This document shows positions 35,216 to 45,807 of a DNA stretch of 64,000 bases, in pieces; position 1 is the stretch's first letter, and the number at the start of each line of letters is the position of its first letter. The notes under the pieces were generated by a model. That model was not told the DNA's origin, ran no database searches, and saw only the letters and a program-made list of their open reading frames with translations. The DNA is taken from positions 133,708,682 to 133,772,681 of the forward strand of contig CM043967.1 of assembly GCA_014529385.2 (NCBI GenBank), given 5' to 3'. The DNA is from Adiantum capillus-veneris (lineage: Eukaryota; Streptophyta; Polypodiopsida; Polypodiales; Pteridaceae). The position numbers were made by a program, and so were the translations under genes.

Positions 35216-36964
35216 ACAAAAACGTACTGCTCTGATACCATGTTGAGAGAAGGAGAGAACACAGAAGTAGAACCCCAAAGTGTGTAGAATACACACATGA
35301 GATGATGTATATATAGAGGGGACCTGGGTGCCATATATAGGGAAGCCATATATTGAGTAGCTTCACATATAAGCTCAACAGAAGCCCCATATCCGACAGT
35401 ACCAATTCTAAGCACTGCAGGTCCACCTGTCGCTCTGCTAAGTTCTTGATTTTCCAAGCAAACCCGATATATAAGTAGACCAATTTCTCCACAATTCTAC
35501 AAAGGGCATGCATTGTACAGATGTGGACATTCACAAGTGGTATTTTCAAAACCGGTCGAAAAGCAGGGTCCTGAATGTGACGTGTTGGAGCTTTCCTCCA
35601 CCACTTTGGGTCCATGACCTTTGTAGGCTCCATGCAGAGTAAACACGACTTTTCCATTGCACCCATTCCACAATTATACATGCACTTTAATGTTTTGATG
35701 TCACCTGTAAGATGCCACTGAACTTGAAAGTCTCCGCATCCATCTAGACGTAGTACCTCTCCCTGGTTAGTCTGTCGATCAATCACCTCTGGAATATTAG
35801 TTTGATGGAACACCCAATATAGAATCTCATGATCTTCTTTCTTTACCTGCAACACATGCAAAATAAATGAGACTTAAGTAGATGTGAACATTTGAGCTCA
35901 GTTGAGAATCTCGCTTACCTCAAAATCACCAGGCCACTGTATGTTAGATTCTGATTGAACACTAAAATACAAAGGATCATCAGTGGGAGGCTTTGAGAGG
36001 GCTCTATTCATTAAAGTAATAGTAAGACGCTCTAGCTTCTTGTCTTTAACAAGATCACACTCATCCAGTTTCAACACAAAATGTAATACCTCTCGTGACT
36101 CTTCAAATGTGATGTTGTAAAACTCCACCATTCTCTTCTGCAACATCTGCAGGTCCATAAAAATATTATTGAACTCATCATATGCTATGTTTGCTTCATG
36201 GCCACTGTAAGTTGCTTTAATATGAAACAGTTGTCCAAGATATTCTCCCTGTGTGTCGTTAAGCTGAAGCCTCTCTTTCCAAACACTTGAGGCTGATGGT
36301 AAAAGTTTGGATTTTATTCCCTTCTTAACACTACAAGAGGTTGTGTGCTCTTGTGACGCTTTTAGTGACGGAAGTACATTGGGTTTTTATAAACCTCGGC
36401 GTCACTAAAAGCGTCGCTAAAAGCATCGATACGGGAACGTCGCTATAAGCATCGTTTGCAGACCATCTATAGCAACGATTATAGCGACGTTGCAGAGCCT
36501 TATATAGTGACGTTCATAGCGACGCCCGAGAGGAAATTTTTTTGGTTACAGGGCATTCAACGTTCATAGCGACGCCCGAGAGGAAATTGTTTTGGTGGTA
36601 GGGCATTGAATGCCCTGCCACCCATCAACCATATTGAATGTTTCATTAATTGATTCACCTTTCAAAAAAGTTGCAAAGGTAGATATAGACCCAAAATAGT
36701 TGCCCACAAGACAATATAACCATTAACTTCATCATCCATAGTACGTATTGTTTGCAAAATAAAGATACAAAACTAACAAGCGTGGATTGATGAAAGTAAA
36801 TCAGTGACAATTGTACACATAGGAAAAATCACTTGATTGTTAAACTTTGCAAATGTATAGTTACAAACCATTGTCATTATTGAAAAAATATACATGGTTT
36901 TCAAAAAGATGTATAAAAGTCGTCTCATGATACATAAGCTATGACAAAAAGAAACTAATTCTAT

Positions 36965-38245
36965 CTAGCTACGGCTAAATTGACGTCGTCTAATAAGACG
37001 TCTCATTGCGTCCAAGCGGCGTATCTGTCGGATTCTGCAAAAAAAAACAATAAGACAGCTTTTTGTAAGTATAAACATATAGTGATGTTTATAAAACAAT
37101 ACAACAAATAGAAAAGAGTAAGCCCTAATACTAACCATGCCGCCGCGAGAACTTAGAATGTCCATCAGGGCATTTAAGCCCTTCCTGCCTGCGCACTCAC
37201 GCTCGTATGGTGTGGGATCACGTCCTGTCATCGACCACTATCAAAACATACAAAGAATCCATTATGTTAGAATTTAAAAACCCATAAACCCTAAACTATC
37301 AAACATAGAGAGCAATGCGAAAACACTTACAAAATTGGCCTCAAATGATGACCACCCGCCGCTCCCCAAGTGGTGCGAGCTCCTTGCCTCTACTTGCGCT
37401 CTGGCTGCCTCCTTTTGTTGCTTCCACTTGTCGGGATTCTCGCGCGCTGCTTATTTCGCATTCTTCCAATCTTTTTTGGCCAGCCAATCTGGTCTGTTCC
37501 ACCTATGCTTGATTTCTTTTTGCACTTTGGAACGCTTGTGCTTGCAGTATTCGCGCATTCGAACCTTCATCACATCTTCATTGAAGCGCTCATCCCGTGT
37601 TGGAACGGGAAACTCATCATGAAGAATGCTGATGACTCTGTCTTTTAAATCATTCGGTACTTCACTCCAGCTATTAGTATGTAGTGTCTAAACACCTGAG
37701 AGCAAAGACCGCGCATGCACGAAATCACCTTCTTGCCTTCATCATCCAAGATGATGCTGCCGCTGAAGTCGACGGAGTAAGGCAAGCCCTCTCGCCACTG
37801 ACGCGTGAACCTGGGTGTCCCAGCAGGGGTCTCTAGTGGCGTGTCGACGGGGGTATGGACGTCAGGTGTCTCCACTGGAGTCTGAGTCCCGAAGCGAGGA
37901 GTGTCCATTGGAGTGACTCCTGGAGGAGTAGCTAGTGGTATGTAGCTGCTAGAAATGGCAGTCAACTGCCAAACCTGGTGTGGATGGCGATGCCGTGGTT
38001 GGTGTCAGGGCGGGCAAAGAAGGGGAGGATAAAGATCCTCGTCAAACATGAAGCGGTGTCGAAGCATCGGCGGCGGTATCCCCACAACAACCGCCACCCC
38101 CACCACTAGAGCGCCAGTGCCTAGACGAGCGTGAAGATCGTCTCGTCGACATTGAAGCTTCGGAGTGCTCTGAATGCTCCGAAGCAGAGGGAGATGCGGA
38201 TGGAGTAGGAACGTGCGATGGTGCGCCAGAGCAATGATGCTCCAT
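36965..38245 (-). pseudogene. CACTA second gene (TNPA/Ptta-like)
   Basis: Exons read on the minus strand: a Ser-rich start (38245: MEHHCSGAPSHVPTPSASPS), a Pro/Thr-rich part (37965-37650), then a segment with VPNDLKDRVISILHDEF, NRPDWLAKKDW and LGSGGWSSFEANF, whose NRPDWL...GS..F layout is that of plant En/Spm second-ORF proteins. A donor GTAAGTG at 37327 leads to an exon starting near 37240 (MTGRDPTPYERECAG). Defects: frame change near 37680 and a TAA within KNAK*AARE at about 37460. These proteins bind subterminal repeats in related elements. Confidence 0.6.
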
Positions 38246-38519
38246 GTACCACTGTCTGTGTTGGGGTGGAGTTGCATGTGGCCATGGATTGCCCAGGATG
38301 TGAGCGCAAAATCAAAAGAGTGTTATACAACATGGAAGGTACTTAGAGAGCCAGATTTTTTACAGAACAGAGCAAAATTGTTCAAAATGGAGAATCGTAC
38401 AAGAACTTGAAGGTGCTTGTAGCTTTGGAATGTTCAAAGGCTAGCAGCAACAAAACACGTTCTTCTTCTATTCAACTTGAGTGATGGAAGAGGCAAGGTG
38501 ATAACTCAGAATTTTCAAT

Positions 38520-38523
38520 TGAA

Positions 38524-38611
<88 letters not shown>
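38520..38611. repeat. (GA)n microsatellite with flanking duplication
   Basis: About 90 bp of (GA)n. The sequence after it (38645-38755, with CAAAATCAAAAGAG and CATGGAAGGTACTTAGAGAG) repeats the block at 38275-38360, so the array lies inside a local duplication. Confidence 0.85.
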
Positions 38612-38615
<4 letters not shown>

Positions 38616-39291
38616 CACAATCAAATCTTGTAGTCGAAAAACCAGGTGGTGGAGCTACATGTGGCTATGGATTGTCTAGGATGTGAGCGCAAAATCAAAA
38701 GAGCGTTATACAACATGGAAGGTACTTAGAGAGCCAGAGTTTTTACAAAATGGAGAAAAATTGTTTAAATACAATATTTATGGCTTTAAGAGATCTCTCT
38801 CTCTCATCCTCGCATAGCTCAGCATAACTTCCTATATCTATATAGAGCTCTCCGTTTAAATAGATGTCTTCCGCTTCATTTTGTAGATCCTCTGCATGCA
38901 CCCCACAGAGAGTAGCAGCTTGATGTTCGTCTGACACCACCTCAACGGCTTCTGACTGAGCATCTTCTCCGATCTCCTCCATTGATGTCGCTATGATTGG
39001 CACATGGTAGCCTTCATACGTCCGTGCACTATGAGGGGCTACCTCTATGACATATCACCAGTTTGATGTAGACTTTGTAGGATGAAATATTACTTGCCAG
39101 AGCCACATAACTTACACGCAAAATCAGTTGATTTTAGCCTCTAGATCTTCCGTCATCTTCTTCTCAACACCGAGATTGCACATGACAATCCCAGATATGA
39201 GCTCATCATCTATGGTTCGCCATAGCGTGTCCCGGGCTTTATCAAATCCATCTAGCCTCTCTCCAATGTACACTAGGGACTATGATACCAG

Positions 39292-41753
39292 TCAACCTTC
39301 TGCCATGCTACCCTCCAGATGTGCCTTTTGACGCACATATCCCTTGAGCGTTTTCATGAAACGTTCTAAAAAGAACATCCATCTGGAATATACTATGCTA
39401 GCTATTTCCACCTCATCAACTATGTGAACAAGAAGATGCACGTGAATGGTTAGCATGGTAGTAGGAAAATGTTTCTCAAACATGCACACAACCTCCGCAG
39501 CGTTTAGTTTGGCGAATGGCATGGAGTCTACGTTGATCTCCTTTTGTGATATCCATTGCACCAACTTCGCAAGTTTGTAGATTGTGTTACGGACGTCAAG
39601 AGACAAACATCCCTCAATGGAAACCGGTAAAATAAACTGCAAAACACGTGCAGCAATGGTATTAAAGTCCACACACGAATTTGTTACACAATTCCCACCA
39701 TGATATATTTCACTAGGAACATACCTGACACATTTTATGCCAGTCGTGTGACTTCAAACCGGTAAGCTTTCCTTCTTTAGTAAAACATGTTCGGAGCGAG
39801 TGCATTACGCCAGTGGGGGCCGCAAAGATCGAATGGTCTCTTTTAATTTGCGTTCTTGGGCTCCTATGAAAATCCATGGTGCTTTAGGGAGTTTTATCGA
39901 TCCATCGGACGCTGTTTGTGTCCGATATTGCTCCATACGATCCACATTTCTAAGGTCAATTCTAGCTCCCAAAGTATCTTTCTTGCCGGCCCACATTCTT
40001 GAATATGTGCATTGGATCGAGCAAGTGATTGATCATGAGTCAGGGCCTGTATGGTAACTCGTACCATAGAGATAGTCTCTTCATCCCTGGGGGCAATCTG
40101 TCATCACACATCTCCTTCTGCTCTAACCATGCTTGTGCAGCCATCCTCGGTGGTTCTCTTTCCAAAAAGCCGTCGCGTAACACATGATTCTCTAGAAGAT
40201 ACGCTTGATGCCTTCGTAGATTTGCTTCTTCAATGAGGGCGCCCTACGTGCATTCAGTCTAGGTCCACATGTGACAAATGCTTTGTATCCGCTTGTTTGA
40301 AGCCCTGCATGTCTACACATGATAATAGATCAGCTTGAGAAAAACCAAGTTTTACAGTGTCTGAGTGAGGAGTGTAAATAGATCACCTGACCATTCTGTT
40401 AGCCCGGAATAGTCATGCATGGTCCACATTAGAATGCCTCTGATCAAAGCATTTCGTCGACCTATGTGTCGTCTCATATCCACCACTTCTATGCCAATCC
40501 ACAAATGTTATAGCTCTTCTAATAGTGGACGAAGATACACATCCATATTGTTCACTTTATATCGCCCCGACACAATCACGCTTAGCCATAGGTGCCCCTT
40601 CTTCGTAGTCAACCACGGGGGAATGTTGTAGTTGACGATGACAATGGGCCATACACTGTAAGATGTTGATCTTTGACCAAATAGATTTACGCCATCCATA
40701 GCCAGGCCTAAGCGCAAATTTCAAGCTTTCCTGGCAAAATCTGACCATGTTCCATCTATATGTTTCCAGGCTGCGCAATTTGCAGGAATCCGTAGCACAC
40801 CATCCGAAGATTTATTCTCCTCATGCCATGATGCTAGGGCGGCCATGGACTTACATTTGAAGAAATGCTTGATGCAAGGAAGCAGAGGAAAATGTCGCAA
40901 GACCTTTTACGGAATTTTTGCTCCGTGGAGATCTACTTGATATCTCTCGGAATCACATTTCGGACACTTCTCCATGTCTATGTATTCCCCTCTGAAAAGA
41001 ATGCAGTCATTAGGACAAGCGTGGATTGAATTGTAATCCATCCCCAAGTTTCGCAAAATCTTTCTTGCTTCCTCTCGGGAATTTGGAATCACATTATCAA
41101 CTGGTAGTATGTGATCTTTGAGCAATCTACAAAACATAAAAATACGGCACAATTGTGTAAAAATCTATCAGATCATTATACATTTAGAGTTTTATTAAAG
41201 TAAACTAATTGTAATAGATCACCTAAAAAGCGTTGTGACGCTAGTGTCACTCCATCCAAACTTTGCCTGCTTGTTGAGAAGAACTAGGAGCGCTTTCAAT
41301 CTAGACACACGTGCTCTATTATACAATGGTGTATCGGCTTCACTTTTCATATCATCATAGATAAGCCTTTCTGGATCCATGGTCGTCTCGATCATTTCAT
41401 CAATCTCGGGCTCAAACATTGCCTCATTGGGAATGTGGTCTGTATGATCATCCCCCGAGCTGTCAGAGGCTACATCTTGTGGCCTCACATATGCTGCTTG
41501 ACCAAAGCGCCTGCACACGTCTATTGGGTTGCAAGATTGCTACGTGTTGGCCAGCGTCACAGTCCGAACAGTTATAATTGACAACAACTCGATCTATAAT
41601 AGATGGATCGAACTCGCAAAATTTACGAACGTGCTGCAAAGAAACGCGTCTTGTCCATCGCATAGCATGCTTGCAATGATTACAAGGACATAAGATCCTT
41701 GTTGAGAGATAGGTGTTTTGGTTGGACGGCCCCACATCCTCGTCACTACTCAT
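39292..41753 (-). pseudogene. CACTA TNP2-like transposase, degenerate
   Basis: Minus-strand blocks in family order: transposase-associated domain CPCNHCKHAMRWTRR (41695), then IPNSREEARKILRNLG with ACPNDCILFRGEY and CPKCDSERY (41085-40950), LGLAMDGVNLFGQRSTSYSV and WPIVIVNYNIPPWLTTKK (40715-40605), a middle part near 40200-39805 with NHLLDPMHIFKNVG, and a DUF4218-like end (39672-39292: KLNAAEVVCMFEKHFP, HIHVHLLVHIVDEVE). Stops and frame changes separate the blocks. TNP2 catalyses excision and insertion of CACTA elements; this copy cannot make it. Confidence 0.8.
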
Positions 41754-41820
41754 AATGAGGGTAAAAATCTTATAATCTGGACAAAAAATTTAATCTTCTA
41801 TTGACATTCTTCGTCTTTTA

Positions 41821-41859
<39 letters not shown>
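41821..41859. repeat. (CT)n microsatellite
   Basis: 39 bp of (CT)n just upstream of the TNP2-like gene. Confidence 0.9.
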
Positions 41860-41863
<4 letters not shown>

Positions 41864-42199
41864 GTTCACACTGTAAACTACCTCACATTCTCTAGTCATG
41901 TCCAATCCCCGCACACCTCGGTCTAGAGGTGCACGGAGATCAGAACCACCGGGTTATAATCTCGTCTTTAGTGGTCAATGCCTATATTTGTGGGTACAAG
42001 AAATCTACACACCCACGTCTACATGAAAGTGCATGTAGTGGACAAAACCCCTTTGCCTCTTCTCTAGCTGTAGCATTTCACAGCATCTTAACATCTTTTC
42101 ACAGTAGATCTTTTCACCGTTTGTCTAACTCTAATTTTTTTACCGTAATCTCGAAGGTAGACTCTAATATAAAACCTCAATCCAAAATCTTATCTTAAA

Positions 42200-43100
42200 T
42201 CTAACCTAATTGAACATGTGGTGATTCCCTCCATTGAAGGGTAAAAGACATACCAATGGGGCTACTAGCTGTGTAGATGTGAATGGGCCTCACATATACA
42301 AATACTTCAGTGCAAGAGTTTGATACTCTCACCTCTTCACCCCGTCGATCCATGAGACAGGTGATGGGACAAAATTCTCCTCGAAGCTGGCCCAGCCGCC
42401 ACTGCCTAGGTGATGGGATAATCCCGTCTTGATGCAAACTCTTGCTGCGTCACTTTGCTACCACCGCCTATCTGGATTGGCCGTCCTCTCCTCCCTGATA
42501 CCCCTCCACTCCTCTCCTCATGTAGTCGCGCATGCCTCTCCTCATCCAAGCATCGTCTTTGGTATCAGGGAGGAGAGCACTACCAATCGAGAAAGGTGGT
42601 GGCAACAAAGTGACGCGGCAAGAGTTTGCATCAAGACAGGATTATCCCCGATGCAGCGTCGCAATAAGATAATCCTTAGAGGCTTTATCCTAATCCCTCC
42701 AAGAGACCATGATAGAATACAGTGTTGCAAAAAACCTGTTTACACAACTGTTGTATGCGGCCCATCACTTGCTTCCCCTCAGGGGTCATAATGGTCTCAT
42801 CGGACTTATGATTGATGAGGTAGGCGTATCACTTTGGCATGTCCCTCCCGTGAACTATAGAAACCCTGTTCCATGAGTGCTCATCATCCAGGCCTCTAGG
42901 TGACCCCGACGCAGTGTTCGAGTCACTCCTAAGCATCTCCGACGCAGTGGCCGAGACACCGGCCACTCTCAAACGCGTAGGCAGCATAATCCTTCGGTGT
43001 ACTCAAAATAAACCTAAATCTGATCTAATCTAATCTAACTTAATAAACCTAAATCTAATCTAACGTAAATCTAAATCTAACCTTATCTTAAACGATAAAA
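42200..43100. other. CACTA interior without recognisable genes
   Basis: Contains an inverted duplication: the block with TTGATGCAAACTCTTGC and CCTCCCTGATACC near 42430-42500 recurs inverted near 42560-42640, and a CTAAATCTAATCT-type array lies at 43010-43090. No coding sequence is supported. Confidence 0.45.
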
Positions 43101-43103
43101 AGA

Positions 43104-43258
43104 GAAAAATGATATAACCTTTCTATCACCCAAGTGTGGTAGATTGGTTATGCCATTTCCCTCTTCAATAACAGGTCTTGAGTTCAACTCCTTGTCGGCT
43201 AGATCTTTAGGTCTCTTTAATTAGTGTCCTATGACGTTAAATTAAACTCTCTTCTTCT
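43104..43258 (+). mobile_element. SINE-like element, copy 2
   Basis: Box-A-like TGGTAGATTGGTTATGCC and box-B-like GTCTTGAGTTCAACTCC are about 30 nt apart, followed by CGGCTAGATCTTTAGGTCTC and CCTATGACGTTAAA. Same family as 15805-15935 and 43318-43480. Confidence 0.6.
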
Positions 43259-43269
43259 CGCGCGCGCGC

Positions 43270-43297
<28 letters not shown>
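43258..43297. repeat. (CG)n(TG)n microsatellite between two SINE-like copies
   Basis: CGCGCGCG followed by about 25 bp of (TG)n. Confidence 0.9.
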
Positions 43298-43300
<3 letters not shown>

Positions 43301-43317
43301 CACGCTAATAAAAGGAG

Positions 43318-43472
43318 AAAAATGGTATAACTTTTCTATCACCGAAGTGTGATAGATTGGTTATGCCATTTTCCTCATGAATAATAGGTCTTGAGTTCAA
43401 CTCCTGTCGACTAGATCTTTAAGGTCTCTTGGGATAGTTTCTACGATGTTAAGACTCTCTTCCTACTCTTCT

Positions 43473-43480
<8 letters not shown>
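43318..43480 (+). mobile_element. SINE-like element, copy 3
   Basis: Direct repeat of copy 2: GTGATAGATTGGTTATGCC, GGTCTTGAGTTCAACTCC, GACTAGATCTTTAAGGTCTC and CTACGATGTTAAGACTCTC, ending in a CT-rich tail that runs into a mixed CT/TG/GA array. Confidence 0.6.
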
Positions 43481-43512
<32 letters not shown>

Positions 43513-43689
43513 TTTTATATCTTTATCTTTCTCTCTCTCTCTCTTGCTCTCTCTCTCTCTCTCTCTCTTTTCCTCTCTCAATGTGTGTGTGCATTCTTTG
43601 TTTATGCATGTGTGTGTGCGTTTTTGGTTTATACATGCTCTCTCTCTCTTTTCCTCTCTCAATGTGTGTGTGCATTCTTTGTTTATGCA

Positions 43690-43768
<79 letters not shown>

Positions 43769-43875
43769 GAAGGGAACATGAGAGTGAGGAGAGGGAAAGA
43801 GCATACCTGGCTCTCCTTCCTCTCCTCGTGTGTGTGTGTGTGTGTGGAGAAGAAAGAGAGAGAGAGAGGGAGAGT
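43481..43875. repeat. Compound CT/TG/GA microsatellite
   Basis: Contains (CT)n, a duplicated 75-bp block with AATGTGTGTGTGCATTCTTTG, (TG)n and about 75 bp of (GA)n from 43712. Open frames across it are artefacts. Confidence 0.85.
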
Positions 43876-45261
43876 GCATGTTACCTTGATTGTTTGAGCG
43901 CGCCCCGAAAACTCAGATCTGAGATCTGAGTTTTTGGACGCTCCCGGTTTTTTTTTATAGCCTTGACGGCATCGCTATGGGCGTCGCTAAGTTACTAGGT
44001 TTTTCACATTTGAGCGTCGCTAATGTTAAGTACCTCTTGTAGTGCAACAAAGATGGATGAGACAGATTTCTGTATAGCCGAATATCCTCTTTTGCTTACA
44101 CCAAATGAATCAAGTGTGCCTTGTATCTCTTTTGCAGGCATTGAGTTCTCTGAAATAAAGCGGTCTACTACATTTTGCTGTAGGACCTTAAACTTCTTGT
44201 CATGTACTATATCTGTTGCAAGGCTTCTACTTATAAGTGGCTTCAATCTCTTTCCTATATTGGCTTTGGGATCAATGTTTTCCTTGTCAAGATAGATTGA
44301 ATCTGTACATGAAGACAATGCATAAGTAAATAACAAAAAATTTACTAAACTAACACAATTTAGATACATGAAAACAATGCATAACTAGAAAAACAAAAAA
44401 TTTACTTAACTAAGACTATTTAGTCAATGAAGAAGCATCACCTTAATGCTTGGATTCTTTTCTTGAGACCTCCGGATGCAACGTGCAATGTTTCAAGATT
44501 GCGCAATTTCTTCTTTCGGATATGACCACCCAAGATGGTGTCCTTCATTTGACAACTTCGTACCTTTCCTTTCAGTTTCTGTACCTCTGTATTGTGTTGC
44601 AAAATGGTAACCTGATCTGTAGAATGCAAATGTGAAAGACGATCAATCTCACATTGTTGAGCTTGGAGAATGCTCTTATAAGTTTCAGCTTGCCTTGTAA
44701 GAGATTTACAATAACCCAGAAGACCGTTTTCTCCATCACGAGCAAAGGTCAATAAGCTTGTAGGATTGACAAATGCTAGAGACGCATTAGTCATTGGATT
44801 CTTAGGATAGAGAGAGCCTCTCGTCCAGATATCTATGTGTTTAGCTCCCTGAGCTCTGAGCGTGTCCATGGATGCGAGAGGTATATGTGTGTTTGCTTTA
44901 CTCCGCTTAATCAATGGTTGGTACTCGTTATCCAAATCAATGTGAAGGTGATATTTGGCTCATTTCTACGTAACATTTGTGCCATTTGAGGAGTACGCCA
45001 TTAGCCAAAGGTGCAGGTTTAATGAAAAGTGAATAGTTGATGCGGCTTCGTCCCTCCATGTTAGCCTCATTCCCTCCATGTTGACGAGGTTCATTCAATG
45101 CAACTGAAAAGAAGATTATCCCTCAATCATTACGGACGAATGTTCAGAAGGGTAAAGAATCTACTTAAAGTACACTTTTTAAACTTTTACCATGACAGAC
45201 CCGCCTCTATTATTTGCCATATTTTCTAGAGAGAGAGTGCGAAAAATACATTTTCTTAGAA

Positions 45262-45294
45262 GGCCCTCCAAATGACCTCCGAAATTTCCTAATG
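45262..45294 (-). repeat. Right terminal inverted repeat of element B
   Basis: On the minus strand it reads CATTAGGAAATTTCGGAGGT and then CATTTGGAGGGCC; 32 of 33 positions match the left end at 20373. Confidence 0.85.
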
Positions 45295-45549
45295 GCTTTG
45301 TGTGAACACTCACATTGATTCTTGAAAGGTTTTTGCACGATGTGGGAAAGGGAAAAGGATCATTGTATGCCTATGCTGGCTATGTCGGGGTGCTACCATG
45401 GAAGAGCTAGATTTATGTGATGATGGAGGGGTGATGAAGAAAGTGTTGAAGATGGAAAATTACGATGCCCTTACTTCTTTTGTGCTTGCGTGTTTGTCCA
45501 CACTTCTCTTGCAAGAGCTCTTCACCTTAGGTTTTGTGTCCACATAGCT

Positions 45550-45807
45550 ATAACAAATCCACTAAGCAAGTCAAGAATAGACAAGAAGAGCATAGTGAAG
45601 GGGATTCAAAATTAATCAGTTTTTTTGTTTCCAAATCGACTAAAGCATGCACCCAGAAGAAGATATTGTACCAAGACAATAGTCAGATGCATAGAGCTGT
45701 CTACATGTTTCGCACCTGCGACCGTGCTCCCTTGCATATGTGCCTACTGACAAATCCACTCATCAAGTCAAGCATAGATTGGAAGATCATAATGATGTAA
45801 AGAATGA
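45550..45807 (+). repeat. Tandemly duplicated host segment hosting a Copia insertion
   Basis: Unit 1 starts at about 45552 (ACAAATCCACTAAGCAAGTC) and unit 2 at about 45750 (ACAAATCCACTCATCAAGTC). Unit 2 is interrupted at 45807 by the Copia element and resumes at 48917 with sequence matching 45592-45690 (CAGAAGAAGATATTGTACCA). The origin of the duplicated segment is unknown. Confidence 0.7.

Larger units (their letters stand above)
32925..35380 (-). mobile_element. Non-autonomous LTR retrotransposon with satellite-like interior
   Basis: Two 140-bp LTRs (32925-33064 and 35241-35380, TGTTGAGAG...CTCAACA) differ at about one position and are flanked by the 5-bp duplication GAAGC (32920-32924, 35381-35385). 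On the minus strand the primer site TGGTATCAGAGC (35240-35229) directly follows the 5' LTR and a purine tract (GAGCGGGGG) precedes the 3' LTR. The 2.2-kb interior has no gag or pol. It is made largely of two tandem arrays. A block just inside the 3' LTR (GGATGAAAAAACCCTTGGGG type, 33093) also occurs at 54376 next to a Copia pol gene, pointing to a related Copia as helper. It sits in an exon of the element B transposase. Confidence 0.92.
36331..44044 (-). mobile_element. CACTA (En/Spm) transposon inserted in the element B transposase
   Basis: Ends are perfect 13-bp inverted repeats CACTACAAGAGGT at 36331 and, inverted, at 44044. Subterminal repeats of the AAGCGTCGCTA type lie inside both. Flanks TAA (36328-36330) and CAA (44045-44047) would be a 3-bp target duplication with one change; removing the element rejoins the host transposase frame exactly. 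On the minus strand it holds TNP2-like transposase remains (41753-39292) and a second, TNPA-like gene (38245-36965). Both are broken. Two SINE-like copies and several microsatellites lie in its 5' part. Confidence 0.92.
31940..44935 (-). pseudogene. Element B transposase-like gene, split by CACTA and LTR insertions
   Basis: Homologue of 5145-8002. On the minus strand: first exon 44935-44442 (SLYPKNP..GLLGYCKSL, then coiled coil); second exon from 44302 (DKENIDPKAN, FGVSKRGYSAIQ) to 44045, cut there by the CACTA element and resuming in frame at 36330 (KKGIKSKLLP, DEFNNIFMDLQMLQKRM, LKLDECDLVKDK). Next exon 35849-35381 with VQWHLTGDIKT...CLLCMEP and VNVHICTMHALCRIVEKLV, cut by the LTR element and resuming at 32924 (GGNVKIQ, GVKARRFLSKP). 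After a one-base frame change near 32675, the last exon from about 32432 has NTQGMEKSHY...HTRHG. The first two exons do not join in phase with the visible splice sites, so a further defect is likely. The GDIK aspartate and QGMEK glutamate are candidate catalytic residues. Confidence 0.7.
20373..45294. mobile_element. Element B: DNA transposon with H3-Ulp1-FCP1 fusion gene, carrying nested insertions
   Basis: The left end reads CATTAGGAAATTTTGGAGGT and continues with CATTTGGAGGGCC. The right end, on the minus strand from 45294, reads CATTAGGAAATTTCGGAGGT with the same continuation: one mismatch in the first 33 bp. Four gene families match those of element A. Inserted into it are a 5' Copia fragment (21099-22350), a LINE (26452-31095), a 2.46-kb LTR element (32925-35380) and a 7.7-kb CACTA element (36331-44044). 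Removing these leaves about 8.85 kb, close to the 8.57 kb of A, which supports the boundaries independently. Gene order relative to the transposase differs from A by a swap of genes 2 and 3. No clear target site duplication is visible. Confidence 0.8.

Noticed and set aside
43441-43929. Several overlapping frames with Ser-Leu, Cys-Val and Arg-Glu runs
   Set aside because: Translations of (CT)n, (TG)n and (GA)n arrays, not genes.
20364-45303. Target site duplication of element B
   Set aside because: Flanks TGTTGTTT and GCTTTGTG do not match convincingly at any offset.
45534-45800. Open frame of 88 codons as a gene
   Set aside because: It lies in a tandemly duplicated segment, is not conserved between the two units and has no recognisable feature.
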